From Phytopythium helicoides (taxonomy: Eukaryota; Oomycota; Peronosporomycetes; Pythiales; Pythiaceae), in the NCBI GenBank assembly GCA_024867545.1, contig JANFNE010000006.1, forward strand, positions 806,001-870,000: DNA of 64,000 nt, written 5' to 3'. This document shows positions 1-11,029 of this stretch, one piece after another (the stretch's first letter is position 1; each line of letters starts with the position of its first letter). The notes under the pieces are model-generated. The model had not been told where the DNA came from. It worked only from the letters and a program-made list of their open reading frames with translations, and did no database searches. The translations under genes and the position numbers were made by a program.

Positions 1-2540
1 TCAAGGATGCTGCCATCTGGATTTATGCACACACCGAAGCCTTCGCGCAACCCATCGACCCATGCTCCAGAATAGGAAGACCCGTTGGCGTATTTGCATA
101 CACCTTCACCCCATGGGCGTCCTCGACGGCACTCGCCAGAGTACTTGTCGCCGTTCTGGTAAGTAATGAACCATGAGCCATCGACCTCGGCGTCTTTCTG
201 CCAAGTCCCCTCTTTCGTAATTCCTGACTTGCCGGAGTATGCTGAGCCTTCTCCATGGCGAAATCCTTTCCACCACTGACCATCGTACCTGTCCCCATTA
301 GGACGAACGAGCACTCCAGTACCGTGGCGCTTACCATCTTGGAATCCCCCTGAGTATTCAGTGCCGTCCATGTACTCGCATGCGCCGATCCCGTGAAACT
401 TTCCACTCACAAACTCGCCAGTGTACTGTTTCACGCCTTCATATTCTTCGTCACGGTGCCTCCGAGCCACAATCAACTTGCCAGCACCATGCTTAACTCC
501 ACGATGCCACTCGCCATTGTAGACATCGCCATCCGCATTCGTGTACACACCCATACCGTGGAAAAAATTGTCAAGCCACTCGCCAGTATAACTCTCAACG
601 TTTTTAAGAGTACTGTGTCCGTGGCCACACCGCATATCGTGACGCCATTCACCATCGTAGATGTAACCGCTGGATTTAGCTGTAAGCACTCCTTTGCCGT
701 GGCGCTCATCGAGCTCCCAATCGCCTTCGTATTGGTTCTTTGTCACAAACTCGACATAGATGCCAAATCCATGACGCTTGCCACGCATGAAATCACCTTC
801 GTACTCGTCGCCATTGGGATATGTGTACGTAGCCTTGCCCTCTTGTGGTGGAGGTAAGTAAGTCTGAATGGTGCTTCTTCGCCGGTCGAGGCGGTGTGAT
901 TGTATCCACTCATTGTAGTTGTGAGTCTGTTGCCACGCATGGGTCCAGGCACGCCCGTACTCGGCGTAGAAGCTGGCATGCTCACCAAATATCGGCGCAG
1001 CCAGGTCTTCGAGTCTTGAACGGATAGAAGGGTGATAGGGATCATAGGTTCTGCCACTTACCAAGTTGTTCAAACTATTACTCCCCCCAGAATCGGATTC
1101 GCAAACCTCCTTAGCAGCACCAAACAAGCCGTTGAATCCTTCTGCAAGAAATTCTTCAAAATATGACTGAAACTGACCAAGAACCCAATCAATGTCCGAC
1201 TCGACTGATTTCATTGCAGCCCCAGCACGTGACTGCTGTCGCACCAAGACTTTAGGTTGGCCACTCTGTTCTTGGTCGCTGAAATTCAATTCGGAGGCAT
1301 GAGTAGCCGGGCGTGTGCTTGATGAGCGTTTGCTCCCATCAATTCCACTAACGCCGATCCGGCGCATCACAGAACCCAGTCTGTGTGATGTCATCGCTCC
1401 TATCCCAAATGAGTGCTCTGATTTTAGCGTTGGGAATGCAATTACTTGCCTTATATCAAGGTCCACAATCACATCAAGGTTGGATTTGGGGTTTTTGAGC
1501 AGTAGAGAGTCGCTTGTACCAACTAGAAATCCCTTGGATCCGTATATGTCCAGCTGGTCAGCTGTAAAACATGGCTGAAGGACGCAATCGTTGTGGAAAA
1601 GAGAGAAGGGCATCCCATAGCGCCGCAGCCGATAGATTACAGCTTGGATTGTTCGGGATGTAAAGCTAGAACTCTCAGCAAGAGTGCCGGGTAACAGCGC
1701 CAAAATGGCGAGTGTTGCGGCAGATGCAACACTTGCATCAGCAGAGTAACATGCAATACGACCTTCAAGGAGAATGACGCGAAGAACAGCAAGGATATCT
1801 TTGCGAAACCATCGCACCAGAGGCACAGCGGGTAGGCCAACATGAATCTCTCTGTAGGGCAACTCGCCAAAGTTTACGCCAGTCATCAATTTCCGGTACA
1901 ATGCCTCGAGCACACCAAAATCGCTTAGAGTATCCTGCTGCTTGAAAAAGTCGCCAGCCGCTTCTTCCAGCAAGCGGCGCAGGAAGCTCTGGAACGGAAC
2001 ATCGGACAGCAGCACCACAAATCTCGCTTCCTGTTGCACGAGAAACTGCTTGTGGACATTTGGGTCGGCAACGCCAATACCCCACAAATCCTTGCTTCCT
2101 TCCTTTTGCCACAACACCCGGAAAAACACTCCTGGCGTCCCCGTCGACGACGAGAAGCCGCTCGACAGTGGGCTCCGCACGCGGTCAGGACTGTCTCCGT
2201 GCCCCGCGCCAAGATCCCGCGCGCCAATCACGTCCCACTCTCGGTTGAACACCTCCTCCTCGTCCTCGTCATCAAACGGGTCCGCGTCCGCAGCGTCGAC
2301 AGCGAAACTCCCGCCGCGAGCGCCGGCCGCCGCCGCGCCGAGCGACGCGATGAGCGTCCGGCCGCTCGTCAGCAGCGCCGCGCGCATCGCCGCGCCGCCG
2401 TCCGCGCTCGAGTCCGCGGCTGTCGACTGGCAAAAGTCGAGCTCGTCCCTGTGCAGCTCGGCGCCGTCGGCGGAGGCGCAGCCGGGCGACCAGCGGTGGG
2501 CGCGTACGACCGCGAGCGCCAGCGTCGGCGGCGACTCCAT
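1..2540 (-). CDS. AVL9/DENN-type domain protein with C-terminal MORN repeats (3' partial)
   Basis: One uninterrupted minus-strand frame runs from ATG at 2540 to the window edge (over 840 codons, no stop), so the C-terminus is missing. An acidic, low-complexity N-terminus precedes a region like the AVL9/DENND6 branch of DENN proteins: FLRRLLEEAAGDFF, then LPYREIHVGLP, RVILLEGRI..YSADA.VASAATLAILALLPG, and YGSKGFLVGTSDSLLL followed by IVDLD. From about residue 570 at least nine MORN repeats follow (for example YEGDWELDERHGKGVL, YTGEWLDNFFHGMGVY, YDGQWWKGFRHGEG). DENN domains act as Rab exchange factors and Avl9 works in late secretory exocytosis; MORN repeats often bind phospholipid membranes. 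A membrane-recruited trafficking regulator is inferred. It is divergent from the trehalose synthase gene, 324 bp away. Confidence 0.82.
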   Translation of the reverse strand, partial: MESPPTLALAVVRAHRWSPGCASADGAELHRDELDFCQSTAADSSADGGAAMRAALLTSGRTLIASLGAAAAGARGGSFAVDAADADPFDDEDEEEVFNREWDVIGARDLGAGHGDSPDRVRSPLSSGFSSSTGTPGVFFRVLWQKEGSKDLWGIGVADPNVHKQFLVQQEARFVVLLSDVPFQSFLRRLLEEAAGDFFKQQDTLSDFGVLEALYRKLMTGVNFGELPYREIHVGLPAVPLVRWFRKDILAVLRVILLEGRIACYSADASVASAATLAILALLPGTLAESSSFTSRTIQAVIYRLRRYGMPFSLFHNDCVLQPCFTADQLDIYGSKGFLVGTSDSLLLKNPKSNLDVIVDLDIRQVIAFPTLKSEHSFGIGAMTSHRLGSVMRRIGVSGIDGSKRSSSTRPATHASELNFSDQEQSGQPKVLVRQQSRAGAAMKSVESDIDWVLGQFQSYFEEFLAEGFNGLFGAAKEVCESDSGGSNSLNNLVSGRTYDPYHPSIRSRLEDLAAPIFGEHASFYAEYGRAWTHAWQQTHNYNEWIQSHRLDRRRSTIQTYLPPPQEGKATYTYPNGDEYEGDFMRGKRHGFGIYVEFVTKNQYEGDWELDERHGKGVLTAKSSGYIYDGEWRHDMRCGHGHSTLKNVESYTGEWLDNFFHGMGVYTNADGDVYNGEWHRGVKHGAGKLIVARRHRDEEYEGVKQYTGEFVSGKFHGIGACEYMDGTEYSGGFQDGKRHGTGVLVRPNGDRYDGQWWKGFRHGEGSAYSGKSGITKEGTWQKDAEVDGSWFITYQNGDKYSGECRRGRPWGEGVCKYANGSSYSGAWVDGLREGFGVCINPDGSIL

Positions 2541-2864
2541 CTCGATCTCGACTCGAAGTGCCTGATTGGCTCCAAAGGGAAACCCGCGGCTTCGCGCAAC
2601 GTTTGCGCAACTTTACAGAGGGATACGTGACGAGCGTTGCTTGAAAGTTGCGCCAGCCAGTTCCATATTTGGTTGTTTGGCTCTTGGACAGTTGAAGAAT
2701 CGCAGCTTACCGAGCCAAAGCGCCGGGAAAGGCCACCTCGCGCGCGTGTCTTTCTCGTTCAGCCAGGTGACCTCCAGACCTCTGCGCTGCCTGGGGCGCT
2801 GCCGGACACTCGCGCGGCTCCGAGGGCGTTCAAACGAGTCCTCGCACGCCTCGAACGGACTGGA
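2541..2864. promoter_or_regulatory. Divergent intergenic region (AVL9-MORN / trehalose synthase)
   Basis: These 324 bp separate two divergent start codons and probably hold both promoters. An inverted CCAAT box (ATTGG) lies at 2565-2569. The trehalose-synthase frame is open upstream to about 2637 but has no ATG before 2865. I see no TATA box. Confidence 0.4.
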
Positions 2865-5800
2865 ATGAGGCACGTGGCGTCCGACGCTGAGCTCGCGGGC
2901 GAGACGTGGAGCACATCCGTTCCCGTCATCATCGCGGCCAACCGGCTGCCGGTGCGCGTACATCGCTGCGAGGATGATGGAGAGGCTTCTGGAGGAGAGG
3001 TCTTCGTGAGTGCGAGCAATGGAGGCAGCGATGCCTCGACTGCGGCGCTAGACTCGGCCTCGAGCGGGAAGTGGCGAGTGGAGTGGGCTGGTGACCGCGT
3101 TATCGAGGCGCAAAACACGTTCTCACACCACGAGATTTCGACCCGCGCAAATATCAAGTTCGTGGGGCGAGTTGGGGATCTGGAGGTACCCGAGGAGGAC
3201 CAGCCAGAGGTCGAGCGGCTGCTCAAGCAGTTCAACTGCTTCCCCGTTTTCGTGGCTGCAGATGAGGCCAAGCTGTATTACGAGGATTATTGCAAGCAGA
3301 CGCTCTGGCCGACGTTCCACAATGTCGTAGATGTGTACAGCCCTGTGGATGTGGTTGTGGATGCTGGCAGCGGCCATCAGGACTCGCCCGCACCGTGTTG
3401 GAACCCTGACCTGCAAAAGCTCGCATGGCAAGCGTACGCGAACGTCAACCAGCTTTTTGCGAATGTGAGTCCCAGTCTTTCATTGATTGTTCAGTTGCGG
3501 TGATCAATGACAGACAGTGCTTTGTCGTCTAGAAAATCTGCGAGCTATATGAAGCAGGCGACATCATCTGGGTTCAAGACTATCACTTGTTGCTGACGCC
3601 TTCGTACATCCTTCGCAAGATTCGAAGCGCGAACATTGGGCTGTTCCTGCACGTTCCGTTTCCATCTTCAGAGGTGTTTCGAGCACTTTCTGCACGAAAA
3701 GAGATACTGCGCGGAATGCTGAATGCGGACCACATAGGATTTCATTTGTTCGAGTATGCGCGGCACTTTATGTCTGCGTGCAAGCGCATCCTTGGACTCA
3801 CATATCGTCCAATGCTGCGGGGTCAGCTTGGTATTGATTATGGTGGTCGCCGAGTTGCTGTTACTTGCAGCCATATGGCAATTGATGCGCTCCGCATCGA
3901 GCAGACCCTCGAGCTCGACGAAGTCCGAGAGCGCGTTGTTTCGCTCCGGCAGAAGCACCTCGGGAAGCAGATTATGGCAGGCTGCGATACCGTTGAACGG
4001 CTCAAAGGCATCCCGTCCAAGATTCTTGCCTTTGATGGAGTACGACCGTAATGTTTCTTTAATTGCTGTGTCTATTCGATACTAACAAACTTTTTTTGAA
4101 CAGTTCTTGACGCGATGCCCAGAATTCATTGGAAAGATCGTCCTCGTTCAAAAGGGTATTCATCGTCGCGGGCGAGTGACTGATTACCAGCAGAGCAAGA
4201 AAGAGATCGAGGTTGCAGTGAAGCTGATCAACCAAAAGTACCGAGAGCGTGCAGGCTATGATGTTGTGGACTATGAGGAAATCGAAGAGTTTCCTTTCAA
4301 GGAACGCATCGCGCTTTGGCGTGTTGCAGATGTGCAGATTACAACTGTTCTCCGGGACGGTTTGAACACCATCCCGTTCGAGTATATTATCGCGCACAAG
4401 TACGTTGGTCGAGCAAGCAAGAGAAATGTGAAAACACTAACTCATCTGTCTGTCAATGGGCAGTGCATCGCCTGGAGTGCTGATTCTTAGCGAATTTTCG
4501 GGGAGCTCTCGACTTCTCAGTGGTGCCCTGACTGTGAATCCTTGGGAGCTCGATCAAGTTATCGATTCCATTCGCGACGCCGTATATATGACGCCAAAGG
4601 AGCGCGAACACCGTCGAGACTGTGACTTCCAATTTGTTTCCGCCAACCCACCTCGACGTTGGGCGAAATGTGTTCTATCGGACATTATGAATGCGCGGAA
4701 GAAGGAAGAAGAGTTCGTGTACATGGGCACGGGCTTTGGTCTTGACTTTCGTATTATGGAAGTCAGCGCAAACTTTCGGGTAAGAAAGTCGCGTAGTAGT
4801 TGCCACACCCGAGTCGTCAGCTGACTTTTGTTATGAATGCTTCAGAAATTGACAGACAAGGAAATTGAGCCACAATACCGTACAAGTAAATCTCGCGCCA
4901 TCTTCTTGGACTACTATCGTACCCTGGCACCAGACGTATCGAAGATGATGGGCGTCAAGTGGCCGGACGTTCCACTGACTGCGCTTTCGACACTTGAGCA
5001 TCTTTGCAAAGACCCTCGCAACACAGTTTTTATCGTGAGTGGGTGCGAATGCGAGCTTCTTGAGGAGAAATTCGGGAGTGTCCCAGGATTGGGTATCGTT
5101 GCGGAGCACGGATACTTCATCCGCCGCGCTGTGCTAGGCAACGATGCAAGAATTGGTGGAAGGTACGTTCAAGTGACCAAAGTGAGGTTATACTTGCGCT
5201 CGGCTCACCTTGCTGCGTTTATTGTTCTGTCGTAGACCTTGGGAGCGACCTGGAGATGTATATCAATCTGAGCAGAGCGCACAGCACTGGCGAACGAAGG
5301 CACAAAAAATTATCGAACTGTATGTTGATCGAACGAATGGGTCAACACTGGAAGTTCGCAAAAGTGCGGTACTCTTCCGTTACGGCAAGTCCGACTTCGA
5401 GTTTGGCGCGATGCAGGCTGCTGAGCTGAAGGAGCATCTCGAGGAGGTATTTTCGGTGCGTGACGCTTGTAGTTTTTTGCGCTTAGCTTTTCCAGCACTG
5501 ATAAACCATTTTTGATGGTCACGTCAGCGTTGGCCGCTCAACGTGATACAGGGAAAAGACTATATTGAGGTGCGGCCCTCAAGTATCGGAAAGGGCAAGG
5601 TCATTGCCAAAATGTTGTCCACGCTGCGAGCCGAAGGCAATCCCGCCGATTTTGTGCTATGTATCGGAGACGATGTGGCCGACGAGCTCATGTTCGAGCA
5701 GCTGAATGACATGGTGGCCAAGGGCGAGATCGAGAAAGGTTGGTTTCGAGGATTTATGATTGCCACACGATCATTGATTCTCACATGATCGAATGCCTTT

Positions 5801-6485
5801 CAGACAAGGTGTTTACGAGTACCGTTGGCCAGAAGCCGTCGAAAGCCGAGTTCTTCCTTGACGACTATACAGATGTCATCGCACTACTAAAGTCACTGAA
5901 CGTCGTTTCAACAAAGGTGCGATCACGCTGCCGGATGTCTCCTCAACCTCACTACTGAAATGTCCTGGTGTGAATTCGCCTAGTCCAATCGCAACTACTC
6001 GCTGTCAGATATGCAAGCTTTCTTGCGTGACAACCAGAATCGTGCGTTCATTTCTTCAGCTGCGCAGAGTAAGGGCTTCTCTCGAAGTGCGACCGCTGAC
6101 TCGCCCTTCCGCCGGACTCCAAGCCGATTCGCGCTGCAGAACGCTTTGTAGGTGCTGCTTATTGATGTAGACCCCCATTGAGACATCACTAATCTTTTCT
6201 CTTGCTCGTAATAGAGCCCCAGTCCAAGAAGACCAGATCATTCCAAGTGCGGGCATGGGTGGTCCTCGTCGTGGCTCCCTGTCTCGTCGTCGACGTGGCA
6301 ACAAGTGGGTCGCACGACTTCAGCAACTCGCACTATTCCTAGCCATTCTTGGTATTCTGCGTTGGCGAAGCGGACTACGCAACCACCGCGAGAAGCGAAC
6401 GCTGCTGTATCTGCTAGCATCGCTTTGCGCAGCGTGGACGGTGCGGCAGATGCGCACCAAATCTCCACCACCCGCCGGTCAGTGA
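2865..6485 (+). CDS. Trehalose-6-phosphate synthase/phosphatase, class II-like (GT20 + HAD), C-terminal membrane segment
   Basis: Spliced gene with at least eight short introns (first at 3465-3532). The GT20 domain starts with IIAANRLPVR and continues through IWVQDYHLLL, LFLHVPFPSSEVFRAL, HIGFHLFEYARHF and LRDGLNTIPFEYI. The donor-site loop reads GCDTVERLKGIP, not the GVDRLDxxKG of active synthases; plant class II TPS proteins deviate there too. The HAD phosphatase domain follows (IFLDYYRTLAPD, FIVSGCE, RPSSIGKGKVI, CIGDDVADELMF). Its motif I is DYYRT where phosphatases have DxDGT. A basic linker and a hydrophobic segment near the C-terminus (LALFLAILGIL, LLYLLASLCAAW) suggest membrane attachment. 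The start is the first in-frame ATG and the stop is TGA at 6483-6485. A regulatory or sensor role in trehalose metabolism is more likely than full bifunctional catalysis. Confidence 0.85.
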
Positions 6486-6611
6486 GTAGTAGGTTAGTAG
6501 GAACGCGTTGGCAAGTTGTAAATACGAAGACGCCCACCACCGTCATGACGAGCAACGAGCACAAACAAGGACGGAGTTTACTGAGTATTATCCGGGTCAA
6601 ATGCACCATCC

Positions 6612-8657
6612 TTACTTGCGCTTGTTGTAGAGGTAAACCCCAAGGCCAACTACAGACGTGGCCATGGCGAGGTGCAGCATAGGCGCGTTCTGACGCACAG
6701 CAGGTGGAGCCGAGGACGAAATCACGACGCGGTGGAAGGTGGCAGTCGAGTCGCCGTGCTCGCAGTGGACAATGTCGTAGCCGTCGCGCTTTTCGATGGT
6801 GCACTTGCCATTCACCACCGTGATCTTGTAGCCCTTGGGGTACTGCACGTACGGCACGAAGATCTCGGTCGCCTTGGTCGCCTTGTGCGTCTTGGACGAG
6901 TACTCGAGCACGTACTCGGCGCGTGCGAGGTCGAAAACCGACTTGGTTGGCACGCCCGCGATCTTGACGGCAGACGGCCGAGAGAAGGCGTGAATGGCTC
7001 GTGCAGAGTCGTCGCGATGGCGCACGCCCTTGTTGAGCTTGCGGTTGAGCGCCTCTGTGTCGGGGCTACTCAGGCTCAGGTCCTCGAGGTTCCACAAGTC
7101 GCCGAACTTGTGCGAGTTGTCAGCGGTGTAGTTCCACAGCGTGTACGACAGCAAGTTGGCCTCGAGGCATGAGATAGTGTGGTCGAGCGCACCAACCTGC
7201 GAGCTGAAGTCGCCCGTCGTGAACGCATCACCGCTGTCGAGGTTGAATGGGATGCCCGTCTCGCCGATGAGCGTCGGGGCGTTGTGCATCTTCTTGCGCG
7301 CGTATCCCGCCGCGTGCGCGAGCTGCTCCGTGTGCAGCTTGCGCAGCGCAGCGTTGCCGAGCACGGGCTTGCCCGTGAAAAAGTCGAGCGAAATGTACGA
7401 GCGCCACGACGTGGTGAGCAGCGTGATGATGTCGTACCAATGCGCGGCGTTGACGGCATTCGGGATGTCCTCCGGCGTGATCTCGGGGAACTCGGATGAG
7501 CCAAAGTCCATTGGCGGCATCTCGGCGAAGATCATGGACTTGGGCAGCACGCTCTGGATGCGGGCCGCGAACTTCTTGGCGAACGGCAGGTAGCAGTCGC
7601 GACCAAAGTCCGTGTGCGCAAAGTAGTCGGGCCGCAGCAGCTTGGGCTTGCCCGAGGCGTCGATGCCCCACACGCCATGCTCCTTCCACACGCAGCCAAA
7701 GCCTGCCTTCCACGCGCGCACGCCCTTGGGGTCGATTACCTTTCGGCCCTTTGGTTTGTTGCGCAGCATGTTGAGCAGACCTGAGCCCCAGACCTCGACC
7801 TCCTGCGCAACACCCTCGCCCAGGAGCATGGTCTGGAAGAAGTTCGGCATGAGCCCGTTCTTGAAGTCCGGCGTCTTGCTGAGGTCGCCAACGCCAATGT
7901 AGCCCGTCATGGGTTCGTTCATGGAGCCAAATCCCGCGACATTGGGCAGCCCCTTGAGCGCCTTGGCCAGCGCCTCAAGCGCGCCGAGGTAGTGCTCCTG
8001 CAGGTAGTCCTGGATCTGCACACCGTCGACGTGGCACTTGGGGGCGAGCTTCTTGCCTCCGTAGAAGAGCGTGAACATGGTCGCGGCCGCGAGCTTGCCA
8101 CTGTTGGTGGGCCAGATCATCTTGGGGAACTTGGACGCTGGCAGTCCGCAGGTCTCGACGCAGAGCGCGGCTCCCGTCTGCGCAAAGTGGCGCGGCTCGA
8201 AGCCGACGCTCTCGAGCGTCCACATGGGAGCGCCGTCTCCGCCCGACCAGCGCGACCAGACGTCCTGGTGCGGGTCGATGTACACTAGCATGTCGTACTC
8301 GGCAGCCTTCTCGACGACGGCGCGGATGTAGGCGAGGTAGTCTTGGTCGTAGATGCCGGGTCCCTCGTGCTCGATGGCCTCCCACGTGACGATGAAGCGC
8401 AGGAACGTGAGCCCCCAGCGCTGCAGGCGCGAGAAGTGCAGGTCCGCGTCCTTGAGCGGGAAGGGCCGGTTGACGAAGGACACGCCCTTGGCGCCGTCGA
8501 AGAAGCCGCTGAAGTCCTGGTCGTCCGTGTGCCCGTAGCCGAACGGCAGCTTGGAGGAGCCGCCGAGGTTCACGCCGCGCAGCAGCACGACGCGGCCGTG
8601 CTGGTCCACGAAGTGGCCGTCGCGGATCGACAGCTGCGTGGGCTCGGGCGTCGCCAT
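6612..8657 (-). CDS. Glycoside hydrolase family 5 (glucosylceramidase/sterylglucosidase type), tail-anchored
   Basis: Intronless gene of 681 codons. The N-terminus (RDGHFVDQHGRVVLLRGVNL) is the typical start of the GH5 barrel in endoglycoceramidase-related enzymes of the GH5_12 kind, which act on glucosylceramide or steryl glucosides. The acid/base Glu is in GFGSMNEPMTGY and the nucleophile Glu in LIGETGIPF. A beta-sandwich-like tail follows (YVQYPKGYKITVVNGKCTIE). The protein ends in one hydrophobic helix and basic residues (VVGLGVYLYNKRK), suggesting a C-terminal anchor facing the cytosol. ATG 8657 was chosen because the paralogue at 31185 begins equivalently; the frame stays open upstream (another ATG at 8798). 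The substrate is inferred from the family. Confidence 0.88.
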   Translation of the reverse strand: MATPEPTQLSIRDGHFVDQHGRVVLLRGVNLGGSSKLPFGYGHTDDQDFSGFFDGAKGVSFVNRPFPLKDADLHFSRLQRWGLTFLRFIVTWEAIEHEGPGIYDQDYLAYIRAVVEKAAEYDMLVYIDPHQDVWSRWSGGDGAPMWTLESVGFEPRHFAQTGAALCVETCGLPASKFPKMIWPTNSGKLAAATMFTLFYGGKKLAPKCHVDGVQIQDYLQEHYLGALEALAKALKGLPNVAGFGSMNEPMTGYIGVGDLSKTPDFKNGLMPNFFQTMLLGEGVAQEVEVWGSGLLNMLRNKPKGRKVIDPKGVRAWKAGFGCVWKEHGVWGIDASGKPKLLRPDYFAHTDFGRDCYLPFAKKFAARIQSVLPKSMIFAEMPPMDFGSSEFPEITPEDIPNAVNAAHWYDIITLLTTSWRSYISLDFFTGKPVLGNAALRKLHTEQLAHAAGYARKKMHNAPTLIGETGIPFNLDSGDAFTTGDFSSQVGALDHTISCLEANLLSYTLWNYTADNSHKFGDLWNLEDLSLSSPDTEALNRKLNKGVRHRDDSARAIHAFSRPSAVKIAGVPTKSVFDLARAEYVLEYSSKTHKATKATEIFVPYVQYPKGYKITVVNGKCTIEKRDGYDIVHCEHGDSTATFHRVVISSSAPPAVRQNAPMLHLAMATSVVGLGVYLYNKRK

Positions 8658-8987
8658 GGTCGGAGCAAGGAGCGGGGTGCGCGGCGCGTGAGGAATCGCG
8701 GAATGGCAGGGCCGGCAGCGTGGCGGCCAAGGGTGAGGACGCGGGAAGCACTTGAAGTTTGTATGGTGACTCAGCCTGGGGTGCGTAGCTGGCCACATGG
8801 GTGATGGGCGCACCCAGAGAGCATTGACACGCAAGATGACTTGGCATTTGTATAGGTGTCGACTATGTACCGTACCAACAAAGTCATCGTGGTTGAAGTT
8901 GTCGGGGGCATGCGCGTCAAGAGCTCCAATCCTACTTGGCGACGCGTGGCGAGCACAACTCGACTCGCCGACCCGGCAGGCTGCGGG
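8658..8987. other. Intergenic region, 330 bp
   Basis: This lies downstream of IFT56 and upstream of the GH5 gene, both on the minus strand, so it should hold the IFT56 3' end and the GH5 promoter. I see no conserved element and no RNA gene. Confidence 0.5.
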
Positions 8988-10734
8988 CTACAGCGGGATG
9001 CCGTTGTCGGCCCCCCACTTCTTGATGATGCGCACGATGTACTCGACCTGGGGGTTGTTGTTGGCCTTGAGGATGCCGAGCGCCTCCTCGAGCTCCACGC
9101 GTGTGGCCTTGCCGGCCACGGTGCGCTGGAACACGCCCACGCACGCGCCGCGTTTGCCCTCCCAGTACTCCGGGTCTGGGTCCAGCCGCTCAAGGATGTC
9201 GAACGCCTTTGCCGCGTACAGGAACTCGCCCATGCGGTAGCAGTCGTGCGCGATCAGCTGCAGCAGGTTGAACGAGTCGTCCGAGTTGTCCAGCTTCAGG
9301 TACAAGTCCCACGCAGCCGACGGATTGCGCGAGAGGATATAGCAGCGCGCGAGCCAGCTCACGTAGCAGTAGTCGCGCCGGTAGTCCTCGCGTTGGACGC
9401 GCAGCAGCGTCTCGAGCGCCTCGGCGTGCGAGCCTGTGTGGCACAGTGAGACGCCGTAGTTCCAGTTGAAGTCGTCCTCGTTGTACAGGTACTGCTTGAT
9501 CGAGTTGAGATAGATGTTGACGTCCTCGAACTGCTTGAGCAGGTAGAAGCACGACGCCATGCACTGTCGGCCAGGGATCGTGTCGCACTCGGTCGGCGAC
9601 GAGCCCACGAGCTGGAAGTATTGCTGCGCCGTCTTGACGTGCTGCCGTGAAGACGTGGCCTGTCCGAGCGTCGCGTGGACAACGCCTTTGAGGATGTACT
9701 CCTGCGGCGTCGACGGCTCGACGTCTTTGATGAGGTCGTACGCCTCCTGTAGCTTGTCGTGCTTGAGGTAGTACACTACGAGGTTGAGGCGTGCTTCGGG
9801 AAGCGCATCTACGAGTGGTGGGAACACGCGAAGAGCATGCTGTCCGTCCTCGAACACAACGAGGTTGTGTGCCACGAGGTCATTCTGCTCAAGCGCGTAG
9901 CCACGATCAGACAGCGCCTTCAGCTCGTCTTTTGCAGCAGCTCCATTGTACAGCTTGAACTGGTTGCATGCCTTCACATTCACAGCAACGACCGAGTCGG
10001 GGAACGCTTGGAGGTACGCCTGCATGATCTCCAACGACACGTCGTAGTAGTCGAGCTTGTAGTAGCACATGGCCACGTACACGTTGAGTGCTAGGTCATC
10101 GCGGTGCTCAAGCAGCAGTCGCTTGTAGATGTCAGTCGCCTCCTGGAAATGGTTGCGCAGGTAATGGATCGCCGCTAGCGACAGCTGATCTTCCTTGCTG
10201 TCCGAAAGTTGTTGATGGTATGCAAGCAACTTGTCTTCATCTCCGAGCTTGTGCGCGCAGTGGAAGAGCAGGCGAGTCTGGAGCGGGCACGCCGGTCCTT
10301 TTGCCGCCTCTGCTGCTGCTTCCTTGTACTGCTGGAGGTAAAACAGACAGCACGCACGATAGAGCGGTAGTTCGGGTGGCACAGGGTCTCGCAGCTGGTC
10401 GTACGTGTCGATCGAGCGCTGGTACTGCCCAAGGTGAAAATACGCGTACGCGAGCCACATGAGCGACATGCGTCGCTCGTCTCCTCGTGGCCCATTGCTG
10501 CTGCTATTGTTGTTGGCGGCGTCTTCGCTCTTGAGATTGAACTCAAGGATGGCAGCGGCCCCCGTGAAGTCGCGCTTGGCCACACACTCCTCGACCGTGG
10601 GGCCCTTCTTGGTCTTGGCTCGTGCAGCCGTGTCCTGTGCCTGGTCAAACTTGAGACTGTGAAGCCCATTGCAATCAACAAAGGTGCCCTTTTACCTTGG
10701 TGCGCTGCGTCTGCTTGGGCTTGGCCACGTACAT
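8988..10734 (-). CDS. IFT56: Intraflagellar transport protein 56 (TTC26-type TPR protein)
   Basis: Two exons: a 13-codon first exon ([13 protein letters not shown]), an intron with a GTAAAA donor, then one long exon ending in TAG at 8988-8990. The protein is about 560 residues, close to animal IFT56. Family blocks are very clear: [113 protein letters not shown] and [20 protein letters not shown]. It is a tetratricopeptide protein of the IFT-B complex that carries cargo along the flagellar axoneme. Its presence points to an organism with motile zoospores. Confidence 0.95.
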
Positions 10735-11029
10735 GCTGCTGGTTTCCACTCAGACTCGGAGCTGGCTGCACAGAGCTATCCGTGAGAGCGAAGGCAGGAA
10801 GGAAGCGTCGGATCGGTCAGAGCGGCCGTTGAAGCCAACCGGCGCAAGAGATTTGTATTTTCAGGTTTGACTTCGACTTGGTTCCTCATCGACAACTTAT
10901 CTCCACATGACAGCACATGACTACCAAACAAACATGCACATGTACTCAAGGATTTACATACTGTACGATACTTCGGCCGTCTACACGAGCCCTGCTTTCA
11001 AGTCGTCAGCTCACACATTTCGTGGGTCG

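Noticed and set aside
7975..8847. Minus-strand 290-codon Arg/Pro-rich frame
   Set aside because: A shifted frame of the first GH5 gene, whose correct frame contains all the GH5 motifs.
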